Positions 45,481-57,174 of a stretch of 64,000 nucleotides of DNA are shown in pieces (the stretch's first letter is position 1; the number at the start of each line of letters is the position of its first letter). This stretch comes from Gnetum montanum. Lineage: Eukaryota; Streptophyta; Gnetopsida; Gnetales; Gnetaceae. The notes under the pieces are model-generated. The model had not been told where the DNA came from. It did not search any database and saw only the letters and a program-made list of their open reading frames with translations. Where the stretch lies: positions 143,822 to 207,821 of the forward strand of contig MNCI01029535.1 in NCBI GenBank assembly GCA_015680685.1, in the 5' to 3' direction. The position numbers were made by a program, and so were the translations under genes.

Positions 45481-45492
45481 TGGTATTGAAGC
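45481..45492 (+). other. Primer binding site of element G
   Basis: TGGTATTGAAGC, 8 of 12 positions as in TGGTATCAGAGC, the initiator-Met tRNA PBS usual in plant copia elements. It lies 4 bp after the LTR. Confidence 0.65.
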
Positions 45493-45557
45493 CTACTACT
45501 CTTCTTCATCATTAACATCAAAGAGTGAACATTGGAGGGGACATGTTATACAAATCC

Positions 45558-46140
45558 ATCCATGTTTGATGGATTCAACTTCACCTACTAGAAAGCTAGA
45601 ATGAAAGGATTCTTTAAATCTATGAAGTTTGAAATTTGGAAGTTAATCCTTAAAGGCTATGCTTTGTTTGTCGATAGCTCCACTGGCATCATCAAGGCTC
45701 ACAACAAATGGACACAAGATGAGAAAGATAAGTTCATGTTTGATTCTAGATCAAAGAATTTTTTATATTATGGTTTGAATGAATCTAAATTTAATAGAGT
45801 AGTAGGATGTAAAATGACCAAAGAAATTTGACAAATTTTAGAAGCTACCTATGAAGGAACATCTATTGTTAAGTAATCAAAATTGTTAGTTTTGCAAAGT
45901 GAATATGATAAGCTTAAAATGAGAGGAGGTGAGAAGATAAAAGATTACTTCTCTAGAGCCAATGATTTTGTTGTAGCTATTATATGTACTAGTAAATATC
46001 TTTTTGCAAGTGATGTGATCATTAAAATGATTAAAACTCTTTAATTAGAGTTAAAACAAAGGTCATAGCGATGGAAGAAATCAAAGATTTCTTAACTCTA
46101 AAATTTGAAGAGCTTAAAAGTTCATCCCTCCCATTCTAAG
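45558..46140 (+). pseudogene. Gag of element G (copia type, UBN2-like)
   Basis: Reads FDGFNFTY-stop-KARMKGF, with a TAG at about 45591 where Trp is expected. It continues FEIWKLILKGY, then WTQDEKDKFMFDSRSKNFL, TKEI-stop-QILEATYEGTS, LLVLQSEYDKLKMRGGEKI and DYFSRANDFV. These are the order and words of the gag (UBN2) region of plant copia elements. Stops at about 45828, 45876 and 46042 are one transition from Trp, Gln or Glu codons. It ends abruptly at 46140. Confidence 0.75.
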
Positions 46141-46153
46141 TTTAAAAATTCAC

Positions 46154-46722
46154 ATAAACAGGCCTTGAAGTTGTTTTTGTGTTAGTTATATTTTCATATT
46201 CTTTTTGAATCATTACACCCCTTGTAATTGTTATTCTCTTCTATTGCCTTACGAGGTTGACGTGCTTCTTGTGGGAAGGCATCTTGCTTAAGCTTGTTAG
46301 GATCCTATGGGATTGATTGTTGATGTAGCACCACAACACTTTGGAGTAAAGCTCAAGTTGTGAAGGTTGTGGGATCGTAGAAACCACATTCTAAGCTTGT
46401 TGGGCCTTTTGCATGGTTGAGTGGATTCATAGTGTTGAATGACTTTGGAGCAGAGCTTAGAGCTTATACAAGGTGTGATACGCTTCAAACCACATTTGAG
46501 AGCAACAAAGTCTAAAGGTGTGCTTGTGAACTACCCTCCAAGTGTGGAGTACCCAAGTTCAGGAACCACGTTAAATTTGGTGTGTGTGCTTTGTCCCAAA
46601 GAGTTTTAATCTTGGGAACATATTCATCCCTCCCCTTATAAGTTCAATGATCTATATAAATAGGCCTTCAAGTTGTTATTTTGGTGTTAGTTAGATTTTC
46701 ATATGCTTTTTGAATCATTACA
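46154..46722 (+). repeat. About 65-bp duplicated segment flanking G's 3' LTR fragment
   Basis: 46154-46217 (ATAAACAGGCCTTGAAGTTG...GAATCATTACA) recurs at 46656-46722 (ATAAATAGGCCTTCAAGTTG...GAATCATTACA). Between them is the LTR fragment. The segment belongs to D's LTR, so it duplicates host sequence, much longer than a normal TSD. Confidence 0.65.
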
Positions 46723-46789
46723 TGATGTTTTTGGATTGTTACATGATGTTTTTGGATCATTTTCATGGCAAAAAAAATGCAACATATGG

Positions 46790-47895
46790 ATCATCAATTG
46801 TAATGATGGAAAAGATTGTTGCTTAAAAATCAAAATGATCCATATGAAATACTTTAACTCTAGGATCAATAGGCCTTAGGAGGATCTAGAGCACATTAAA
46901 CAGTCTTGCCAATTACTTATGGAATTTAAAGGTTTGTTACTAGATGTGTTATGTAAAAATGAAGAAAGTGTGCAAAATACAAACTTTAGCATCAAACTAA
47001 GGACAAAGAGAGATACAAAAAATATGCAATAATGGGATAAAAAAATAACTATAAACTTTGTATTAAATAATGTAGAAATATAGGTTCAAAGAGTATAGAT
47101 CACTATCTTTAAAATCCTAAAAATAAAAATAATATCCTTCAGTATTTGATGCAAGATGTAGGGTGTGTTCTGCACTTGAACTACACTTGTCTCCTAGTTG
47201 ATCTACATTTTACTTCGATAAATGCTATCATTGGTTTTTCTACTCTTGGTTATTTGTGCTATAAAGGCTATGAAAATGTCTACAAAGATCTCTATCATAA
47301 GATGCTTTAATGCAAAAGATTTGCTCCAAAGGTGTCAAAAAGATGATATGCCTTTTTACTAGAAAATTCTTTTTTCTTTGTTGAAAATATCTTTCAAAAA
47401 GTCCTCAAAATGCTATAGAATCTAGTAAAAATAGGCTTGGAATTCACTATTATGGTATTAGTTACAGTCCTATATGCTTCTTGAAGTGTTACACTATGTT
47501 TTTGGACCACTTTCATGCAAAAAAAGTGTAGTGTATGGGTTATCAACGTTTTTAGCTTTTTTCATCATGTTTTGGCAGCATATTTGGGCTATGTTCATAG
47601 CCCAAACTATAGTGTATGGGCCACCAACATTTTTGATCTTTGCTACCAAACTTGGTAGCATATTTGGCATTTTGGCCTTCACATGTTGGAATAAATGAAA
47701 TTCATAGCATGTGGGATGTAAATTTTACTTTACATTTTAAAAATAACCAAAAATTTTGTCAAATAAGGCCACATAGTAGAATTTTTGATAAGAAAATAAG
47801 ACAACTATTTTTGCCTTTAAATTCCTACAAAATTACATTGTAGATTTGTCTACCAAGCTTCTTGTGCATAACATGAATGTTTTTGAGGTGTTTTT
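46790..47895 (-). mobile_element. 3' LTR of element C
   Basis: Inserted in D's LTR near 46790. The high end has GGTGTTTTT (decayed GGTGTTTCA), followed directly by the PPT hairpin. Contains CAGCATATTTGGGCTATG and TAGCATGTGGGATG words, the vocabulary of its internal satellite. Confidence 0.6.
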
Positions 47896-47962
47896 TTGGC
47901 CCTTATTTATTGATGTTTATAGGATTGACCTGAGAGACATCAATAAAAAATACAAAACACCA
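47887..47962 (-). promoter_or_regulatory. PPT hairpin of element C
   Basis: Outer stem GGTGTTTT/AAAACACC and inner stem TTATTTATTGATGT/ACATCAATAAA, the same architecture as at 4426 with compensating changes (GTTGATG to ATTGATG paired with CATCAAC to CATCAAT). Confidence 0.75.
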
Positions 47963-49930
47963 TTGCAGATTTATCATCAATACTCCCTCTTCACACTTGA
48001 TTTAGTAGCTATTGATTCATGTCAAGGAGTACCTGTGATGGTGAAATAAGATCAACACATGATGATAAGAATTTGGGATGAGATAATGACTATATTGGCT
48101 ATTAGAGAATAAGACAAAAGGCTAATGAAGAATTCCAAATGTTGTGATGCCATAATTATGGTATGGTAGTGACATATTTGTTGATTGAGGAGGTCTTTAT
48201 GCTTGATGCTATAAGTACTAGTTACTTGATGATGTTTGAGAGAAACTAGCACTTTGTAATAGGCTTATTTGGTCACTTGGATTTCTTTTTTTATAAAGAT
48301 TCATTAACTTGTTTATCTTAAGGCTATATTTTTCTATTATCTTTCTTCACATGTTTTACTTTTTTTTTTGTGGTAGTGAAACCTTCTTTGGGTTTCATTG
48401 TCACTAAATTTTTGTTGTCTTACTTAATAGAATGTACATAGACTCAGTAAAATTGATGGTTGAGCACATTGAGGAAGATGTCAAATGGCCATGGTACATA
48501 AATTTGAAACATAGGTTTTCATTGTTAGTAATGTAAGGAGGGCTATGATTTGGTTATAGGGTTATGGCTTGGAAAGGATAATGTAAGTGATGTAAGGCAA
48601 GTACTCTTGGCATAGTTAAACAAGCTAGCTAAGTATTGTGCATCAAGATCTCATGGTAGCTCATCTTTGTGATGAATCACACCTCTATAAGGGCTTTAGG
48701 ATTATCCTACAACTACAAATCCAAGAGGACAAGAAAACAAGTCAATGAATACATGTTATTACAATAGATTACATAAGGTTATAAGAAAATATTGATCATC
48801 ATGAGATAAAATTGGTAGAACATGCAAATCATGTTTACTTTATAGATTCATATAAAATTTGTAGTGTTTTTAGATGCCAAAGAGATAGAAGGTCATGCAG
48901 GCTCATTTTTTATAGGCTAATAGGTCCATCAACATCATGTTCTCATTAAAGCTTACAAAAAAGGGCAAGTAACACTAAAAGCAAACATGTCAACATTAGA
49001 TGTAATTAAGACCATGTGAAGGCTTTTATGTTATAGGGATTTGGTGATACCTTAAGCAAAGTAAGGTTCTAGTGAGGAACTTGGTTTTAGAGTTTTCTCC
49101 TTATAATTGTGACTTAGAATGAAAAATTTGACCAAGGAATCCTTTATGATGTTTTTCCATTCAAGGTCAAGGATAATTAGGTTATTTCAAGGTGTTAAGG
49201 CTACATGGTTGAAAGGATTATAGGCTCTAGCTTTAGGCACTTATGGTCAACTCAATCGAACAACATTACCATAAGGATCTACTCAGGCTTAAAGGCTAGT
49301 TGAACTACTTCCTCATCTTCCTAGCTCAATCTTGCATGTCAACATAAGCACATCAAGTTGCATTTTCATGATATAATTGTTAAACAATATTACAATAATG
49401 CAAAATACTATAATAATGAAGGAAGATATGGTAAGATAAGGTCAAAATAAATTATAACAATATAAAACTAGCTAAAACAGGGTAAGATAAGGTAAAACAA
49501 GATAGAACAAGGGCTAAATGATGCCAAAATAATGCAAAATGATGTAAAATGAGGTTGAATGAGGTCTAAGTGATGCCAACTAACATCAAATGATGTCAAA
49601 ATGATATCAAATGATGTAGAATAAGGTCAAATAAGATAAAAAATAATATTAAATAATAACACTTATTTTTTAGATGATTTTATCATCAAAGTAAGGAAAA
49701 ATCTAGCGAAAACACATCATAAATTGGTAAAATAAGTAAAAACATAGTGAAAACATGCTAAAAATTACTAAAATATGTAAAAATTTGGTGAAAATAGTTA
49801 AAATAAGGAAAAATATTGCAAAATGGGCTATAAACTACTAAAATGAGTAAAAAATATAGTGATAAAGATCACAAATTCCTAAAATAATGGTTTTTTATGG
49901 TTAGACTAGTAAAAAAAAAAAAAAAAGCCA
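47963..49930 (-). other. 3' UTR and AT-rich short-repeat stretch of element C
   Basis: 47963-49440 is collinear with B's 3' UTR (1622-3117). 49440-49930 is built of short words AAATGATGTCAAAATGATG and AAAACATGCTAAAAATTAC, ending in a 17-bp A run at 49910. No coding sequence. C passes directly from 3' UTR to satellite, so like B it lacks pol. Confidence 0.55.
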
Positions 49931-50876
49931 AAATTGGTATTTCCAACATATGGGACTTAATTTCCTAGTGTGTGAGCACTATGTGATATATTCCCAACAT
50001 GTGGAACCTAGGTAGGCCAAGTGTGAGGAAATTTGATCAAGTTTATGGCTTGTTTGGCTTTGCATGGTTGTGCCTAGGCTATGTAAGAGAGGTTCAAGGC
50101 TTATCTAATCATTTTGGGTACTGTATGGTCTAGTTTGTACATGTTGATTACTGGTACAGGTCTTACAAGCTATCCCACATGATACCACAACATGTGGGAC
50201 ATGATTCCTTAGCATGTGGAACCTAACCTACAAGTTTTTGGGGATTGTGGGTAGGTTATGGACTTACCTAGGCTTCTATGGAAACATCTAGGCTATGTGG
50301 TTGAGATCTATAGTCTATTTGACCATCCCAAGTGTTATATGATCTATATTAATTAAGCCAATGGTTGGTGTATGTTCAACATGCTGTGCCACATACTACC
50401 ACAATGTGTTGGCATGAGAAGGCTAATTTTCAATGTGTGGGACCTAAATTTCAAGCATGTGAGCATTTCTAGATGGATTTTTGACACTTGGGAATTTTAT
50501 TTTTTTGATTTTATGGGATTTTGAGGGATCCTTTAGATAGTGTATAGGTAAGTTTTAGTAAGTTAATTGTTTATTTTTGCTTCACATGTTGTCCCAATGT
50601 GTGGAACTCATGTGGGCATCATATAAACCAAAATAGGACTTTTCTATGTTCTATATGTTGTCCCACATGCTACCACAGCATGTGGGTCTTGGATTCTTGG
50701 CATGTAGAACTAAAGCCCAATTTTTTTAGCATGTAGAGGTCAGTTTCTTAGCATATGAAAGTCCTATGTGTAGTGTGTAGGCATTTGGAAAGGATTTTTA
50801 CCTTAAAACCTAGCGTATGAGCTTAATTTCCTAGCTAATTTTCCTAGCTAATTTTCCTTGGATAACATGTGAGATT
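49931..50876. repeat. AGCATGTGGGAC-type satellite of element C
   Basis: Repeated CCCAACATGTGGAACCTA, ATGTTGTCCCACATGCTACC and AGCATGTGGGTC words. CCCACATGCT-(5)-AGCATGTGGG (about 50662) is a 10-bp stem. Homologous to 31754-33170 in D. Element E is inserted at its end. Confidence 0.75.
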
Positions 50877-51268
50877 TGTAGCAACCAGAAACATCAATGG
50901 CTGGAACACTAAGAGGTCCATAGGTGCACAGTCCTAACCTCAAGTCCACATGAGGGCTTGCTAAAGGCAAAGATATGGGTGCCCTAAAAAATCTTGTCAA
51001 TCAAATAGGGACTTACCGAATGCAACTAGGGTGTAGTGTGGTTAGCTATGATGCTAAGGTGAAATGATGCTAAGTGTTTGAGCAATGTCAATGGTCTTAA
51101 TGGTGTTAATGGGGGTGAGCATAGTCAAGATTCTGAGTGAAAATTAAAAGTGTCAACATGTAAGGACCATCGTCCAAGTGTGGTTATGCATTAAAATGGC
51201 AGAAAATGTAAGGAAAATGCTAAAAATGTAAGTAAAATGCTGAAAATACAAGTAAAATGCTAAAAATT

Positions 51269-51271
<3 letters not shown>

Positions 51272-51340
<69 letters not shown>
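51272..51340. repeat. (GA)n microsatellite, about 34 units
   Basis: Uninterrupted GA dinucleotides, preceded (51196-51270) by three to four copies of a roughly 20-bp GTAAAATGCTAAAAAT unit. Confidence 0.97.
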
Positions 51341-51344
<4 letters not shown>

Positions 51345-52082
51345 CCACCCCAAATGGGGTTGAGTGTACTTTTAACTCCAGAAGGGATGATAAGATATGT
51401 GGTGTACAATAGGCATAGTGGATAGTGTAGTCATAGTCTTAGGAGTGTTTGGCCATAAAGACTGATGTTTTGCCATTGTGTCTATGTCTGTAGGGTTGGC
51501 TACCATAGTGTGTAGTGGGCTACGGTGGTCCAGTAGACTATGATAAGCTGTAGTGATTTGCAACCTTCCCTCTCTCTGGTTCACCTGAATGCCTTTGGTT
51601 TGCTAATGCTTTGATTTTACCTATCCAAATTTTCCAACTTGCCTCCTAAAAATGTTGAGGGCTAGGGTATTTATAGGGTTAGGTTTAGCATGAAATGTGG
51701 GGTGACTACCACATGGTAGAGGGGATAGTTGGGACTATGCCATCACCCAACTATGCTACCCACTGAGGCTAATGGTGCTATGCTCTACTATGCTCTATTA
51801 GACTTTGCAAGGTTGAGAGACTGTGACTACACTACCAAGTGCATGTATATGCACCAAGAGGATCACAAGGTACCTAAAATATGTGTAACTTTGGAGACTA
51901 CACTCTGGGACTATGCTCTTCATTGTCTTGTATAGGGTTGAGTGTAGTTACAATTTTGGGGACAAAAGGGGACATAAAAATGATGCATTTTGCTAACTCT
52001 ATTTTCTAGAGATAAGTTGAAGCTAAGATGAGTGCTAGTGCTGTGTTGTGGAGGCTATTGGAGGTTGTTATAGTTGATTATG

Positions 52083-52630
52083 CTTGACTACACTTTAGAC
52101 TAGGGAAGAGCATAGTCCCACACTTAGAAAAATCTTGTGAAAAAATGGCTATGTGCTGACTACTCTCTCCACGAGAGGCTAACTACACTCCCAATTGGGG
52201 GTGAGCATAGTCCCAGCACTTGTCAATACTTGTGAAAATTGGCTCTTACTTGACAACACTTGACTACGCTCTAGGCTAGTGGAGAGTGTAGTCTCAACAC
52301 TCAAAAAATTTTGTAAACATTGGGCCTTTATGTTGACTACTCTCATCATGAGGTTGACTATGCTTTGAGGCAATAGAGAGCATAGTCTTAGCACTTAGAA
52401 AATTTTGCAATGCCTGGCTTGACACTTAGAAAAAATTGCAAAACTAGCCTTTGTGTTGACTATGCTCAACTATGCTTTGGGGCAGTAAAGAGTGTGGTCT
52501 TAACACTTAGAAAATTTTTTAGTAGCTGGATTGACACTTAGAAAAAATTGTGAAACTAGCCTTCATGTTGACTACACTCAACTATGCTTTGGGGTAGTGG
52601 AGAGCGTAGTCTCAACACTTAGAAAATTTT
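52083..52630. repeat. Hairpin-unit satellite in the LTR of E, six units
   Basis: Units at about 52083, 52185, 52262, 52351, 52470 and 52585 (77-119 bp apart). The clearest has GACTACGCTCT paired with AGAGTGTAGTC around a 10-nt loop, followed by TCAACACTTAGAAAATTTTG. Confidence 0.8.
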
Positions 52631-52659
52631 GCAATTAGGACTCTGTAGTCCAAATTTGG

Positions 52660-52737
52660 TGGTGTTTCATTGTTCCCTCCTTGTTGATGTCTAAAGGAAT
52701 GGCCCAAGAGGCATTGACAAAGAATGACAAAACACCA
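52660..52737 (-). promoter_or_regulatory. PPT hairpin of element E
   Basis: TGGTGTTT/AAAACACCA outer stem; inner stem CTTGTTGATG / CATTGACAAAG is slightly decayed. The minus-strand purine tract GGAGGGAACAA abuts the LTR. Confidence 0.75.
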
Positions 52738-53787
52738 TAGTAGGCTTGACACCAATGTCACTCTTCAGTACTTGATTGAATGTTATTGCATCATGTTCAA
52801 GAGTGTCATGGATAGTGGTATGCTAAGAATAAAAGTGTAGATAATTTGCAAGGGATAAAAGGAGAGATGAGATGCACACAGGGTGTCATGATGTAGGATG
52901 TAGAGTCAGCATGATTGATAGTGATGATGACACCAAAGTGGCATGCCCTTGAAAACATTGACCTCTCATTGGAGTGCTCATGAGAGACTTAGTGTGGATT
53001 CAAGGTTGGACTAGTTGCAAAATTGTAATGCTATTGGATTGCTTGGGGAAGTGCCCTTGCCATTTTTTTTCCTGAGGGGTGAACCCATGTTAGGGTTTGC
53101 ATGTTGCTAAATGCTTATTGCGAGGTGCTTTCCATTAAGTGGACTATGTGCCACTGGATGGGCTTTGCTTTGGTGTGTGTAAAATTGCATTACACTTGTA
53201 GGATAGGTGTTTCCTCCTCAAGATGATTTGTGTTACATTCGCTTGGGCTTTGACTAGCTAATAGAGACTTCCTATGAGATGACTTATGTTACGTCTACTT
53301 TGGATTCTATAGTTTGACTTGAAGAGAGTGCTATGTAGTCATAGCACATGAGTGTTAGAGGGGTTTGCAATCTTGACTGTGTAGGGAAATGTAAGAGTAT
53401 TGGAACATAGGGATGGATGTAGGTAGGCTACAATGAGGTAATAGAGATGTGCACTCCTGAGAGGCTTAGCTAGTCCAATCATGCATATTAGAATGACATG
53501 ATGACTTGCTGCTACAATGAGATGTGTCTTTTCATGAGCACCCAGGTCTTTCATCCTGCAAACATAACTCTAATAAGATAAGAAAAACACACAACACACA
53601 ATGTAAATAAAGTTCTTAGGGCAAAGATGCTATGAGTGCTCCAAAGGCTGGACCAGTTGTAAGTGCTCAAAAAGCCAATAAAATGGCAAGGGATGATGAT
53701 GCTACAAGTGCTCCAAAGGCCACACTAATTGTAGGTGCTCCATTTTGGGATTATAGTATGCCTACTCGAATGGTATAGAAAAGATAG
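52738..53787 (-). other. 3' UTR of element E
   Basis: Non-coding. Two copies of a roughly 75-bp unit with AGTGCTCCAAAGGC at 53634-53742. 53560-53600 matches A at 5225-5270 (ACAACTC-AA-AAGA-AAGAAAAAC). Confidence 0.5.
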
Positions 53788-53836
53788 TGGTGGGGGGGTG
53801 GGGGGAGGCTAGGGGGGGAGGGGGGAAGGGGGAGAG
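53788..53836 (+). other. G-run block, potential G-quadruplex
   Basis: Runs of 7, 6, 7, 6 and 5 G separated by 1-6 nt (GGTGGGGGGGTGGGGGGAGG ...). It lies in the 3' UTR of E, on the strand opposite to its transcript. Confidence 0.8.
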
Positions 53837-53889
53837 TTAGAGTTATACTCACTCGCTTTCTTGCAGAGTTATGCATGGTTAATTGAAAA

Positions 53890-54160
53890 CCCAATTTAAG
53901 GTCTTGGTAGACCATGCTATGAAATTTTATAATCCTAGCAGATTATAGTGTGCTAATTTAGCATCGTAGTGGGCGAATGCTATGTGCCAATTTAATGTCA
54001 TAGTGGATGAATGTTGTGCCAGTTTAGTGTCATAATGGATGAGCTACTATGCCACTTTAACATCATGATACAAGGACAAGCTGTGTTAGTTTAGCATCAG
54101 GGTGGATAAGCTGTGCTAGTTTAACATAGTAGCAGATGAATGCTTATATTATTTTGTTGA
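53890..54160. repeat. Minisatellite 3' of integrase in E
   Basis: About eight units of CAGTTTAGTGTCATAATGGATGAG-like sequence, 30-40 bp each. Counterpart of the 37-bp array 5673-6085 in A. Confidence 0.8.
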
Positions 54161-55310
54161 TGTACGATGTTGCATGCTAGATGTAATACAACTGTAAGTA
54201 TGAATGGTTCACTAGATTAGCAAACTCATTTCCATCTTGATTAGCAAGCTTGAATGCTCCATTATCATAGGCCTTAGTGACCAAGAAAGGCCCTTCCTAG
54301 TTGGCTAGGAATTTATCCACAAGCTCATGAATGGCCTTGAGAACTAGGTTCCCTTTCTTGATTAGGTGCTAATGCTAGTTGTGATAATGTTTTTGCCATT
54401 ACTTTTCTTGATACCATTTAATGGGATTAACCATATGCATGCACTCCTCTATTAAGTGAAGGTCTATGGTTCTCAACTCATTATTTTAAGCTTCGTCGAT
54501 GAAGTCCAAGAGGATTACCCAAAGTGGTGAAACTTGAAATTCAAGTGGAAAAATTGCTTCAGATTTGTAAACAAGGCTATAAGGTGTCATACTTGTTGCT
54601 ATTTGATGTGATGTGTAGTAGGCCAAGAATGCATAGACTAGTTGTTCATGCCATCATTGTTTGTTATTGCTTAGCATTTTCTTGAGAAGGTTAACAATGA
54701 CTTTGTTAGTGGTCTTTGCTTGGCCATTTGGCTTAGGGTAGTATGGTGATGAAAAGAAATGTTTGATGCCAAAGCACTCACAAAAGACTTTAGTTTCAAA
54801 ACTGCTAAACTGTAGTCCATTGTCTATTACTATGGTCACGGGTAAGCCAAAATGGGTCATTATGTTATTTAGCATGAACTTGCAAACTTGTTGTGATGTT
54901 GTCTTCCTAAGGACGATAGTCTTAACCCATTTTGTGAAATACTTAGTTGCAGTTATTATGAAGCTATGCCCTATGGAGGACTTAGGCATTATGGATCTGA
55001 TGACATCCAAGCCCCAACATTGAAATGGCCACGTGATTTGCATTGTGTGCAATTCAGTTGGTGGCACGTGCATTAGATTGTCATGACATTGAAAAAGGTC
55101 ACATGTTTTGACCTTCAAGACACAATTACACTCCATGTAAGGCCAATAATAGCCTAGCCATCTGATTTTTGCTATCGTTTCCCTAGGTGCTATGTGGCCT
55201 TGATGCAATCCCTCATGGACTTGTTGGATGATGGTTTTTGCTTCGCCATTGCTTATGTGGGTTAGCAGTATGCCATCATAGGATATGTGACATAACATGT
55301 TATCACCCAT
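54161..55310 (-). pseudogene. Integrase of element E
   Basis: A 218-codon frame (55310-54654) includes the HHCC region and core. The HHCC region has HEGLHQGH and KTCDLFQ, so the fourth zinc ligand Cys is Phe. The core has WGLDVI with the first Asp and VIDNGLQFSS with the second Asp. YYPKPNGQAKTTNK has Lys where the catalytic Glu should be. Weaker C-terminal matches to A continue to about 54.25 kb. Non-functional. Confidence 0.88.
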
Positions 55311-56460
55311 GATGACATAATACTACAAAATTTTGCATACTACATCTTTTTGGGTAGTAGTTAAATGTTGTAGAGGCTCACCCTATAGAAGGTATGTCTT
55401 GATGTCATCGTACCACTCTTTTGCATGGGTTGTGCTAATTATGGCTATGAATGCAATGTTGATGATTTGCGTGATAAGCACAATGCAATCTACCAATGAG
55501 GTGGACAACGCATCAAACATGCTAGGTACGATGCTAAGGGCTAATGTTGCTAGTGCATTGGCTATGACATTTTTGTTTCAAGGGATATGGTGGACATTGA
55601 CTATTGAAAAGCATTAAAGTAAGTGCTTTGCCAGGTCATAGTAAGGCTATAAATGTTTGGCTTTTTAGGTGTAAACCTTTGTTACCTAGTTGATCGCTAA
55701 TTTTGAATCATCTTGAATCACTATTTGTTGGATCCCTAGGTCACGTGCTACAAGGATACCTCAAAGGAGATCTTTGTACTCCACCACATTGTTAGTGCAA
55801 GGAAATGCAAAACAATATGCAAAGGGTTAGATCTTCCTAGAGGAAAATGTGATAATAGAAATTGCACTACCCCCTTGGGAGGTTGAATCTTCATCGAAAT
55901 GGTTGGCTAATGCTATTAACATGCTCATCTGGGAATTCAGGGTCTATGGTTGCTTGATCATTTACAGGTGAATCTATGAGTTGTGTAGCTACAACTTGAC
56001 CTTTTGTTGAGGCTTGTGCAATGTCGTGTAGGTTAAAATTTGCTATTATTGCTTTCCATTGTGAAATGTGACTATTTTCATAGATGATCATGGTTATTGC
56101 TCAGAGTACATTGTTTTTGCAAATGATATTAACTTGACTGCAGAAAAGGTAATGCCTTCACTTCTTTAGTGAGAAGACTAAGGTGAGGTAGTGCTTTTCC
56201 ACATTGTTGTATTTCATTTCATGGGCTACTAATGCATGGGTTAGGTAGCAAATTAGGACCTCTATGCCTTCATCTCACTTTTGACAAAGAAAATAAGTAA
56301 TGGACGTGTTAGAAGTAGCAAAATATATGTAAAAGGTTTTATCTCCTTGTGGAGGGTGAATCATAGGTAGTTGTGCCAGCTCTTGCTTAAGGTTATCAAA
56401 TGCTTGTTGGCATTGAGTTGTCCACTCAAAGTGGGATCCTTTCTTGAGAAAATTTTGCAT
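55311..56460 (-). pseudogene. RNase H and archaeal-like RNase H region of element E
   Basis: A tether and RNase H piece (56460-56275: HFEWTTQCQQAFDNLKQEL), then stops, then HISQWKAIIANFNLHDIAQA (56091 on). The archaeal-like RNase H (about 55.85-55.35 kb) is only traceable by nucleotide similarity to A. Confidence 0.75.
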
Positions 56461-56994
56461 TGGCTATAACTTATTGGTTAATCATGCAATAAACCTGCAT
56501 ATGAACTGTAGTCTACCTTACAACCCTCATAGCTCCTTAAGGTTGGCTGATGGCACTAAGTTGGTTATGGCCTTAACCTTGTTGGGGTCTACATGTATAC
56601 CTCCTTAGAATACTATAAATTTGAGCATCTAGCCTATTTTTAATGCCAAAAACACACTTCTTGGGGTTTAAACTAAGGTCATGTTTTAAGCAATGTTTAG
56701 GCACTAGGTCTAGATCATTCGCGTGGTTGTGGACCACTTTGGACTTGATGGTGATGTCATCAATGTAGTCATTGAGCAAACTTAGCATGTAATGGCTAAA
56801 GATATATGTCATTACGCATTGATACATTGCTCCTGCATTCTTGAGTCCAAAAGGCATCATGGTATAGCAAAATGTACCCCAAGGGATCATGAAGGTTGTA
56901 TTGAGTTGATGCATAGGGTTGATCCTAATCTAGTTGTAGCTTCAGAACCCATCCATATAGGATAACAAGGTGTGTCCAGCCATGGTATTGACTA
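56461..56994 (-). pseudogene. Reverse transcriptase of element E (5' truncated)
   Basis: Motifs SYMDGF, TFMIPWGTFCYTMMPFGLKN, an intact active site DYIDDITIKS and LNPKKCVFG. A frameshift near 56630 follows. The upstream half of RT ends at 56994 inside the segment corresponding to A's 8935. Confidence 0.88.
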
Positions 56995-57174
56995 GTATAA
57001 ATAAAATAATATTTAATTTTCCATATATTTTCTCACATATTTTTTTTTTCAGCTTCAAGTTTAAAGGAGAAATCAAATTATTGGAGCATGGAAGCATAAC
57101 AAAAGTACTAGAGCTAGAAAAAGATAGTGAATGTGGACTTGTTTGAGGATGACCAAAACTTATGGAGGGTAGAT
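56995..57174. other. Unassigned AT-rich stretch
   Basis: Separates the break in E from the LTR at 57175. Contains a 10-bp T run. Nothing recognised. Confidence 0.4.

Larger units (their letters stand above)
44380..46654 (+). mobile_element. Element G: truncated Ty1/copia-type retrotransposon
   Basis: 5' LTR 44380-45476 (TGTCAAAACC...GATCCA), PBS TGGTATTGAAGC at 45481, gag 45558-46140, then a fragment of 3' LTR (46213-46654). Protease, integrase and RT are missing. A related complete LTR (H) lies on the minus strand at 57850-59206. Confidence 0.75.
31749..46790 (-). mobile_element. Element D: oldest Tat-type element of the nest (interrupted by F and G)
   Basis: Surviving parts are 1-1115 (left of B), 31749-39763 (satellite, opposite-strand gene remnant, minisatellite, protease, gag, leader), 43521-44379 (leader end, PBS-like CTTCTAGTGTTAG, LTR start) and about 46656-46790 (more LTR). 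It is cut by B, F, G and C. Its LTR parts match element C's LTR (46790-47530). Pol, if present, would lie left of the window. Confidence 0.6.
50877..52669 (-). mobile_element. 3' LTR of element E
   Basis: 1793 bp, low end TGTAGCAACC, high end GGTGTTTCA. Contains a GA microsatellite (51272-51340) and the hairpin-unit satellite (52083-52630). 51360-52000 shows nothing else. No coding sequence. Confidence 0.75.
50877..56994 (-). mobile_element. Element E: Tat-type element, 3' half
   Basis: 3' LTR, PPT hairpin, 3' UTR, minisatellite, integrase, RNase H region and RT up to 56994, where it is cut within RT. The missing 5' half (gag, protease, 5' LTR) is not recognised in the window. The sequence bordering the LTR is AGATT (50872-50876). 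Confidence 0.8.

Noticed and set aside
51153-51353. Open frame rich in Ser-Leu
   Set aside because: Simple translation of the GA microsatellite.
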